Origin: CAYMRB01 sp964392615
GTDB taxonomy: Bacteria > Planctomycetota > UBA8108
Reading direction: 5' to 3'
Length of the DNA: 12,406 nt
Assembly (NCBI GenBank): GCA_964392615.1
Contig: CAYMRB010000307.1
Location: forward strand, 1 to 12,406
Positions 8,338-12,406 of this stretch are shown piece after piece (position 1 is the first letter of the stretch; each line of letters begins with the position of its first letter). A program made the position numbers and the translations under genes. The notes below the pieces were generated by a model. The model made no database searches and was not told the origin of the DNA. It saw only the letters and a list, made by a program, of their open reading frames with translations.

Positions 8338-8763
8338 TCAGCGGGTTGTCCCGGAGACCGTCTTCGACTCGCCAGGACCTCCGCTCGCCGCCGCCTCGCC
8401 AGAACCGCGAGGGGCGGGCCAGGAGCTCAGTGCATCCGCAAAGCGGTACACCAGATAGAGCCCGAAAGCGGTCAGCGTCACCGGCGCCAACACCTCGGTC
8501 CACAGGAAATGCACGACGATCATCGACGCGATCAGAATGACGAACGACGCGATCACGCCGCCGTACACGGCCGCGAGCATCGCGTTGCCTTCCGACGAGC
8601 GAGCCCGCCGGCTGAAGAAGCCGCTCACCGCGATCAGCAGCCCACCCACCGCAGCACCGATGCCGCAGCCGACGAGCCCCCGCGTGTCGTCGGCGCGATA
8701 GCTCAGCGCCGCCGCGATGGCGAGGACAATCGTCAGGCAGATGAAGGGAAGGGCTTTGCGCAC
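8338..8763 (-). CDS. AtpI-like 4-TM membrane protein of the ATP synthase operon
   Basis: A 141-aa inner-membrane protein with four hydrophobic segments (about 5-21, 29-50, 62-87 and 91-108) and a soluble Gly/Ser-rich tail. Size, topology and position directly before atpB match AtpI, a poorly conserved assembly factor reported to help c-ring formation and, together with AtpZ, to form a divalent-cation channel in Bacillus relatives. I cannot show homology from sequence motifs, so the name rests on context and topology. The start is GTG, 6 nt after the atpZ stop, with AGAAGTGAGAG upstream. The gap to atpB is 49 nt. Confidence 0.75.
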   Translation of the reverse strand: MRKALPFICLTIVLAIAAALSYRADDTRGLVGCGIGAAVGGLLIAVSGFFSRRARSSEGNAMLAAVYGGVIASFVILIASMIVVHFLWTEVLAPVTLTAFGLYLVYRFADALSSWPAPRGSGEAAASGGPGESKTVSGTTR

Positions 8764-8769
8764 GCGCTC

Positions 8770-9099
8770 TCACTTCTCCGCTGGATCTCCGGGTTCGCTA
8801 CGATCTTCGCGCTGGTTCTTCGGCTCTCGAGTGCGATGATCCGCAGGACTTTCGCCTGCGGAAGGCTCGCCTCGGTCGCGCCGCGAACGGCCATACAGGT
8901 CAGCATATATGGCGCGCAGGCCGCCACCGAAACCGAGGGCCAAGCCGAGCAGTGTGAACAGAACCGTCGTGCCACACTTGCTATCGAGCCAGACCCCACC
9001 GAGCGTGAAGAGGACGATGCCGATGAAGAACTGCAGTCCGACCGAGTAGTACCGCAGGTACTTCGCGACGACGGCTCGCTGTCGTTCCTTGTCACTCAC
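8770..9099 (-). CDS. atpZ: AtpZ/AtpI-family F1Fo accessory protein
   Basis: First gene of the operon. The 109-aa protein has two membrane helices (about 17-36 and 46-65) joined by WLDSKCGTT, and reads YYSVGLQFFIGIVL, then GGVWLDSK, then LFTLLGLALGFGGGL. This is the signature of the AtpZ family (Pfam ATPase_gene1), with WLD at 37-39. A hydrophilic, charged tail of about 40 residues follows. No ATG exists in frame. I choose the GTG giving MSDKERQ, because a TTG 75 nt upstream would lie upstream of a good promoter (-35 at 9136-9141, -10 at 9113-9118) and inside the preceding gene. No Shine-Dalgarno is seen, which fits a nearly leaderless mRNA. Confidence 0.85.
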   Translation of the reverse strand: MSDKERQRAVVAKYLRYYSVGLQFFIGIVLFTLGGVWLDSKCGTTVLFTLLGLALGFGGGLRAIYADLYGRSRRDRGEPSAGESPADHRTREPKNQREDRSEPGDPAEK

Positions 9100-9112
9100 T
9101 ACGAAAGGGCGG

Positions 9113-9141
9113 AATGTAGCCGACCGTTCCCGTAAAGTCAA
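9113..9141 (-). promoter_or_regulatory. sigma70-like promoter of the atp operon
   Basis: Read on the minus strand, TTGACT (9141-9136, 5 of 6 matches to the -35 consensus) is followed after exactly 17 nt by TACATT (9118-9113, 4 of 6 matches to the -10). Transcription would start near 9104-9106, only about 5-7 nt before the GTG of atpZ. It lies in the 52-nt gap after the FUN14-like gene. Its position, spacing and quality make it the best promoter in the window, though no experiment supports it. Confidence 0.65.
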
Positions 9142-9151
9142 CCGCAGCGGA

Positions 9152-9790
9152 TCACTTCTTGCGCAGCCCGGCAAACAGCCCGAGACCCGCCATCCCGGCG
9201 GCTGGGAGGCTGCCCTGGAGGAACGACCGGAAGCTCTCGAACTGCTCGCGCAGGCCGCTCGCGAGGGTCTCGAATTGGTCGCCTGGAACAGCCCAGTGAA
9301 TCTCGACCCAGCCGAGCCACGACAGGCCGAGCAGGGTCAGGCACACGAGGCCCAGATAGATCATCGACAGACGGATGAACAGCCGCAGCGCGAAGCCGAT
9401 CGCGAAGGCGACGACGAAGCTCAGGCCGCCCTTGACCATCGCCGGTGGCCAACCGCTGCCGAGGACGCTCGCGTCGCCGCTGGAGCCGGGCCCATCGCCG
9501 TCGTCCGGCTCCCCCGGGGCGGGCCCGTCCGGCCGATCCGGGCCCGACGAGCCGACCCTCGGAATGCCGGGCAGCAGGCCGGTCTTCCCGGCCTTCGCGC
9601 CATCGTCGGGCGACACGACCTTGGCCGACGGCTGATCGCCGGAGACCGCGCGGTCCGCCGCCGGGTCATCACCCTTCAGGAAGCCGATCCCGTGCATCGC
9701 GCCTCCGCTGACGACGAGGCAGCCGGCCAGTGCGAGCAGGACGAGCTTCCACCGGGGCAGAGCGAGAAGCAATTGCACGCCGGTGTTCAT
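9152..9790 (-). CDS. FUN14-like membrane protein with disordered linker
   Basis: A 212-aa protein in three parts. An N-terminal hydrophobic segment lies at about 14-36. A Pro/Gly/Asp/Ser-rich linker of low complexity spans about 40-115. The C-terminal domain (118-210) starts GGLSFVVAFAIGFALRLF, continues with IYLGLVCLTLLGLSWLGWVEIHW, and ends in a glycine-rich hydrophobic stretch LPAAGMAGLGLFAGLRKK. This pattern, including the G(W/Y)(V/I)E(I/V)xW motif and the Lys-rich terminus, is that of the FUN14 family, whose bacterial function is unknown. The ATG is chosen because GGAG lies 7 nt upstream; a longer frame lacks a good ribosome site. A lipobox-like LAGC (21-24) occurs inside the first helix, but hydrophobic sequence continues after it, so a membrane anchor is more likely. 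It is codirectional with and 52 nt before atpZ. Confidence 0.7.
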   Translation of the reverse strand: MNTGVQLLLALPRWKLVLLALAGCLVVSGGAMHGIGFLKGDDPAADRAVSGDQPSAKVVSPDDGAKAGKTGLLPGIPRVGSSGPDRPDGPAPGEPDDGDGPGSSGDASVLGSGWPPAMVKGGLSFVVAFAIGFALRLFIRLSMIYLGLVCLTLLGLSWLGWVEIHWAVPGDQFETLASGLREQFESFRSFLQGSLPAAGMAGLGLFAGLRKK

Positions 9791-9814
9791 CGCGAGGCTC
9801 CGTTGTCTGAGGGA

Positions 9815-9831
9815 CCGGGGGACGCCCCCGG
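9815..9831. other. GC-rich hairpin in divergent intergenic region
   Basis: CCGGGGG (9815-9821) and CCCCCGG (9825-9831) form a 7-bp perfect inverted repeat with a 3-nt loop, in the 182-nt space between the divergent FUN14-like and FKBP genes. There is no T-run on either side. It falls 25 nt upstream of the FUN14-like start and could be in its leader. I see no strong promoter for either gene in this gap. Confidence 0.4.
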
Positions 9832-9972
9832 CGCATGGTATCAGTATCGGCACTCGAGGCCCCCCGTCTCCGGGAGTCGTTGGATCCGGGCTGCCAGTCG
9901 TGATATCGTCGCTCGCCGGGCGCCGATGGCGGCCCCACGCCTTGAACCCCCGCGCCAGGAGGACGACGGACC

Positions 9973-10548
9973 ATGCACGGAAGCCCTCTCGTCACTCGCA
10001 TCGCGCTCGCGCTCGTGGCGATCGCCCTCGTCGGCTGCAATGGTTCGCCCGGTAACCCAGCCGGACGCGATCCGGCCGCGCCCGATGGCGGCGCGACGAA
10101 GACGACGGGATCCCCCACCGCGCCCCCGGCGGCGGACGGCACGACCGACACCGGCACGCCAGCGCCTCCGTCGACCGACGTCACGGCGAACGATGCCGGG
10201 GACGCGCCCCCCGCTCCCGAGGTGACGACGCCGACCGGTCTGCGCTACGTCGATCTCGCCGTGGGCGAAGGCGCCGCACCGAAGCGCGGGCAGGAGGTCA
10301 CGATCCGCTACTCGGAGTGGATCGACGGCGGCCGGAAGATCGAAGCGGACAAAACACTGTCGTTCGCCGTCGGTACGGGCCGCGTCATCCGCGGCCTCGA
10401 CGAGGGCGTCGCGACGATGAAGGTCGGCGGTCGACGACGCATGACGCTGCCGCCGAACCTCGGCTACGGCCAGAATGCCCGCACCGACAAGGATATCCCC
10501 CCGAACTCGACCTTGACGCTCGAGGTCGAGCTCACGGGGATCCGCTGA
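9973..10548 (+). CDS. FKBP-type peptidyl-prolyl isomerase lipoprotein
   Basis: A 191-aa exported protein. Residues 1-22 are a lipoprotein signal (hydrophobic IALALVAIALVGC, lipobox LVGC, lipidated Cys22). Residues 23-85 form a Pro/Ala/Thr/Asp-rich linker, and 88-191 an FKBP domain: TGLRYVDLAVGEG, then GQEVTIRYSEW, then VGTGRVIRGLDEGVATMKVGG, then LPPNLGYG and the closing strand STLTLEVEL. The family catalyses cis-trans isomerisation of Xaa-Pro bonds, here presumably in the periplasm. Tyr103 and Tyr165 of the pocket are kept, but the usual pocket Trp is Leu142 and the FDSS-type loop is replaced by KIEADKT, so activity may be altered. AGGAGG (9957-9962) lies 10 nt before the ATG. It is followed after 22 nt by the chelatase gene. 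Confidence 0.9.
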   Translation: MHGSPLVTRIALALVAIALVGCNGSPGNPAGRDPAAPDGGATKTTGSPTAPPAADGTTDTGTPAPPSTDVTANDAGDAPPAPEVTTPTGLRYVDLAVGEGAAPKRGQEVTIRYSEWIDGGRKIEADKTLSFAVGTGRVIRGLDEGVATMKVGGRRRMTLPPNLGYGQNARTDKDIPPNSTLTLEVELTGIR

Positions 10549-10570
10549 GCGCGTTGCGGGCGTCGATCGC

Positions 10571-11008
10571 ATGACCGCTCACCCGGAACGAGACGCGAAA
10601 CGTCGCGCCATCCTGCTCGTCGACCACGGCAGTGTGCGCGACGAGGCCAACGCGCTCGTGCACGAGATCGGCCGCCTCGTCGCCGCGGCGACGACCGAGT
10701 ACCACGTCGAGGTCGCGCACATGGAGCTCGCGCCGCCGACCATCGACGACGGCTTCGCCGCGTGCGTCGATGCCGGCGCGAACGACATCACGGTCCATCC
10801 GCATATGCTCGGCCCCGGCCGGCACTCGCGGGAGGACATCCCGCGGCTCGTGGCCGTCGCCGCAGAGCACTATCCTGACGTCACGTATCGCGTCGCCGAG
10901 CCGCTCGGAGCCGATCCGGGCCTCGCCGCGATCATCCTGCGCCGCGTCGCCGAAGCGCGCGCGGCGGTCGATCGCACGACGCAGGCGCAGGAGGAGAAGA
11001 CGACATGA
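10571..11008 (+). CDS. CbiX-type sirohydrochlorin chelatase, single domain
   Basis: A 145-aa cytoplasmic protein of the CbiX/SirB chelatase family, which inserts cobalt or iron into sirohydrochlorin for cobalamin or siroheme synthesis. Visible motifs are AILLVDHGSVRDEAN (13-27, with His19), HMELAPPTIDDGF (50-62), ITVHPHMLGPGRHSREDIP (73-91, with His85 in the GxH-EDIP position) and PLGADPGLA (111-119). His19 and His85 match the two metal-binding histidines of the short archaeal CbiX. The length is that of a single-domain form, which acts as a dimer. The metal cannot be told from sequence. No other tetrapyrrole gene is in the window. No clear Shine-Dalgarno; the 22-nt gap to the upstream gene suggests cotranscription. 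Confidence 0.85.
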   Translation: MTAHPERDAKRRAILLVDHGSVRDEANALVHEIGRLVAAATTEYHVEVAHMELAPPTIDDGFAACVDAGANDITVHPHMLGPGRHSREDIPRLVAVAAEHYPDVTYRVAEPLGADPGLAAIILRRVAEARAAVDRTTQAQEEKTT

Positions 11009-11904
11009 GCCTGAGGCTGGAGGTCGTCCCCGAGAAGTGCGTCATCATCCGGCGCGGCCGAACGTGCGTCGCCGCGTCGTGGTTCGGCCCATTCGTGCGG
11101 CGACCGTTCGTCTATCCCTTTCTGGGCCCCGGCGACCGCGAGGTCACGCGTCTCGGCCATCCGAACGATCCGACCGGCCACTCACACCACCGCGGCATCT
11201 GGATCGCGCACCACGATGTCGGAGGCGTCGACTTCTGGAGCGAGCGCAAGGACACCGGCCGCGTCGAGCAGACCGCGATCTCCGACATCCGCGCGAGCGG
11301 ACCGAGCGTCGGCGCACTGCTGCGCTGCTCGTGGCTGCGACCCGATGGCGTCGAACTTCTGATCGAGCACCGCCGGCTGGCGTTCACCGACCTCGGTCGC
11401 GGCGAGCTCGCCCTCGACATCGACACGCGCTTCGAGGCCGCGAAGGAACCGGTGACGCTCGGCAAGACGAACTTCGGCATCCTCGGTGTTCGCGTCGCGC
11501 ACACGATGCGGGTGCACGAAAACCTCGGCGGCACGATCGTGAACTCGAACGAAGCCGAGGACGAGGCCGGCTGCTTCGGCCAGCACGCGGAGTGGATCGA
11601 CTACTCGGGCCCGGTTCCGATAACTCTGCCAAAGGGCGCGGCGAAGCCGAAGCGCGGCGAGGGATTGCCGGCGACGATCGTCGGCATCGCGTGCTTCGAC
11701 CACTCGAAGAACTCCCCGCGCGAGACGCAGTGGCACGTGCGCGATGATGGCTGGCTCGGTCCGGGGCTGACGCGCGACGCGGCACGCAGCGTCGAGCCGG
11801 GACGCCCGGTGCGCGCGCGCTATCGCCTCGAATCGCACGCCGGTCGGCCGTGGCAGGCGGATATCGCGGGACGATTCCGGCGCTGGCGTTCAGCGACCGA
11901 TTGA
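11005..11904 (+). CDS. DUF6807 / 'PmoA family' protein
   Basis: A 299-aa protein, apparently cytoplasmic, with no signal peptide. It matches the family labelled DUF6807 or PmoA, which is frequent in planctomycetes and whose function is not established; the name does not mean methane monooxygenase. Conserved blocks are RPFVYPF (33-39), GHPNDPTGHSHHRGIWIAHH (51-70) with several histidines that could bind metal or act in catalysis, GGVDFWSE (73-80), GKTNFGILGVRVA (153-165) and GQHAEWIDYSGP (192-203). The start ATG overlaps the chelatase stop as ATGA, and GGAGGAG lies 8 nt upstream, so the two are translationally coupled. Many homologues are secreted; this copy is not. The C-terminal region is rich in arginine. 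Confidence 0.85.
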   Translation: MSLRLEVVPEKCVIIRRGRTCVAASWFGPFVRRPFVYPFLGPGDREVTRLGHPNDPTGHSHHRGIWIAHHDVGGVDFWSERKDTGRVEQTAISDIRASGPSVGALLRCSWLRPDGVELLIEHRRLAFTDLGRGELALDIDTRFEAAKEPVTLGKTNFGILGVRVAHTMRVHENLGGTIVNSNEAEDEAGCFGQHAEWIDYSGPVPITLPKGAAKPKRGEGLPATIVGIACFDHSKNSPRETQWHVRDDGWLGPGLTRDAARSVEPGRPVRARYRLESHAGRPWQADIAGRFRRWRSATD

Positions 11905-11930
11905 GAAACACGGTACGCGTGTAGTATGCT
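11901..11930 (+). promoter_or_regulatory. candidate promoter for the small lipoprotein gene
   Basis: TTGAGA (11901-11906, 5 of 6 to the -35 consensus) overlaps the DUF6807 stop codon. TATGCT (11925-11930, 4 of 6 to the -10) follows after 18 nt; TAGTAT at 11922-11927 is an alternative -10 with 15-nt spacing. Transcription would begin near 11937 and give a leader of about 200 nt before the ATG at 12141. Confidence 0.4.
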
Positions 11931-11936
11931 GACAAG

Positions 11937-12140
11937 CGCCCAAACGCCGGAACAGGTGTGAATTTCCCCTTCCAGTTCACCGACCGTTGCTGTACACCAG
12001 AATCGGCGGTGCGGAGTATGCGGGTCCCCGCCGATCTCGGTGCTCAGCCACAAAGTCAAGAACCGTCGTCAGGGAGCGGGATTCCGATTCTCTCGTTCCC
12101 CCCCACTTTTTTCCCGGATTCCTGCGCAGGGAGCAGACGA
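11937..12140 (+). promoter_or_regulatory. structured 5' leader (unclassified)
   Basis: The 236-nt space between the DUF6807 gene and the small lipoprotein has no gene I can support. It contains a weak hairpin GTGAA/TTCAC (11958-11962/11976-11980), a perfect 8-bp stem ATCGGCGG/CCGCCGAT (12002-12009/12028-12035) extended by GGA/TCC (12013-12015/12025-12027), and a third terminator-like hairpin at 12072-12112. This could be an attenuator leader, a small RNA, or the 3' end of the upstream operon. No known riboswitch class was recognised. Confidence 0.4.
12072..12112 (+). terminator. possible intrinsic terminator or attenuator
   Basis: GGGAGCG (12072-12078) pairs with CGTTCCC (12094-12100) over 7 bp including one G-U pair. 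An inner GGAT/ATTC pairing around TCCG (12079-12090) extends it. Six nt after the stem comes a run of six T (12107-12112). It lies 28 nt before the small lipoprotein start, so it may end the upstream operon or attenuate transcription into that gene. The spacing between stem and T-run is longer than ideal. Confidence 0.4.
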
Positions 12141-12341
12141 ATGAAGAAGCTCATGACATTGGCGCTGTGCGCGCTCTTCGCGTTCGGCATGGTCGTCGGA
12201 TGCACGAAGACGGACGAGTCGAAGACCGGCGACCCGGACGCGACCGAGGGCGCGGCCGACGCGGCCAAGGACAAGGTCGATGACGCGGCCGACGCGGCCA
12301 AGGACGCGGTCGACGCGGCCAAGGACGCGGCCAAGGAGTAG
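12141..12341 (+). CDS. small repeat lipoprotein, Ala/Asp/Lys-rich
   Basis: A 66-aa protein of unknown function. Residues 1-21 are a lipoprotein signal: MKKLMTLALCALFAFGM followed by lipobox VVGC with Cys21. The mature part is an acidic stretch, then repeats of the type DAAKD (AADAAKDKVDD, AADAAKDAVDA, AKDAAKE) predicted to form an amphipathic or LEA-like helix of about 27 residues. Many bacteria have small Ala/Lys/Asp repeat lipoproteins of this style, but I cannot name the family. A longer frame starting at 11958 is rejected because it hides the signal peptide; the chosen ATG has GGGAG 8 nt upstream. The stop is TAG. Confidence 0.8.
   Translation: MKKLMTLALCALFAFGMVVGCTKTDESKTGDPDATEGAADAAKDKVDDAADAAKDAVDAAKDAAKE
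12258..12338 (+). repeat. short direct repeats within the lipoprotein gene
   Basis: The 15-nt unit gacgcggccaaggac occurs exactly three times (12258-12272, 12291-12305, 12312-12326), and a partial fourth copy gcggccaaggag ends at 12338. The copies encode the DAAKD motif. Near-identity at DNA level suggests recent repeat expansion, or simply strong codon preference on a repeated peptide. Confidence 0.75.
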
Positions 12342-12381
12342 TCCTCCTGTCGGGCTAGCGGCCGAACCGGCGCCGGCCCCC

Positions 12382-12406
12382 AAAGAAAAACGGGCGAGAG
12401 TCGTTC
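12382..12406. terminator. probable left half of a terminator cut by the window edge
   Basis: AAAGAAAAA at 12382-12390 is followed by CGGGCGAGAG (12391-12400) and a loop-like TCGTTC. This is the shape of the first arm of a bidirectional A-tract/stem/T-tract terminator. The second arm, predicted CTCTCGCCCG and a T-run, would lie just beyond 12406. It would end the small lipoprotein transcript. Only half is visible, so this is a prediction. Confidence 0.4.

Noticed and set aside
9100..9174. TTG start extending atpZ by 25 residues
   Set aside because: The extension would place the promoter inside the coding region and overlap the upstream gene; its residues (many Arg, Leu, Ser) do not look like the family N-terminus.
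9152..9790. Reading the FUN14-like protein as a lipoprotein because of LAGC at 21-24
   Set aside because: The hydrophobic stretch continues beyond the Cys, and the preceding core is short; a plain membrane anchor explains it better.
9880..9909. Promoter TTGGAT-18-TATCGT before the FKBP gene
   Set aside because: The -35 box matches only three of six positions, so it cannot be distinguished from chance.
11958..12140. 61-residue N-terminal extension of the small lipoprotein
   Set aside because: It would bury the clear lipoprotein signal peptide, and the internal ATG has the better ribosome site.

Overview
The window looks like chromosomal DNA from a GC-rich, Gram-negative-type bacterium, most likely a planctomycete (Planctomycetota). 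The reasons are the strongly GC-ending codons, several short lipoproteins, a DUF6807 ('PmoA-family') protein of the kind common in Planctomycetes and Verrucomicrobia, an ATP synthase b subunit with an apparent signal peptide, and weak or absent Shine-Dalgarno sequences at several starts. The phylum is an inference. No rRNA or marker phylogeny could be run, and other GC-rich phyla such as Acidobacteriota or Myxococcota are not excluded.

Left edge (1-385): no convincing protein gene. The plus strand carries a dense set of complementary segments (an 11-bp long-range stem enclosing two hairpins) followed by a textbook intrinsic terminator at 288-329. This is best read as the end of an unrecognised structured RNA or a long 3' UTR transcribed towards metF.

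Minus-strand block (386-9790): a complete F1Fo ATP synthase operon, read right to left as atpZ, an AtpI-like 4-TM gene, atpB, atpE, atpF, atpH, atpA, atpG, atpD, atpC, followed 96 nt later by metF. Tight spacing and overlaps (ATGA at atpE/atpF, 17 nt at atpH/atpA, 4 nt between atpD and atpC) support one transcript. A good sigma70-like promoter (TTGACT-17-TACATT, minus strand) sits just upstream of the GTG start of atpZ, implying a nearly leaderless mRNA. Immediately upstream on the same strand is a FUN14-like membrane protein with a long Pro/Gly/Asp-rich linker. All catalytic and proton-path residues that can be checked are present. The c-ring carboxylate context (Glu-Gly) points to proton rather than sodium coupling.

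Plus-strand block (9973-12341): an apparent operon of an FKBP-type prolyl isomerase lipoprotein, a single-domain CbiX-type sirohydrochlorin chelatase, and a DUF6807 protein (the last two overlap by ATGA). A 236-nt gap follows, with a promoter candidate and a leader containing two good hairpins, one terminator-like. It precedes a 66-aa Ala/Asp/Lys repeat lipoprotein. The right edge appears to cut an intrinsic terminator in half.

Most of the window is ordinary core metabolism. The points most worth a second look are the structured RNA candidate at the left edge, the FUN14-like protein beside the ATP synthase operon, the near-leaderless atp promoter, and the structured leader before the small lipoprotein.
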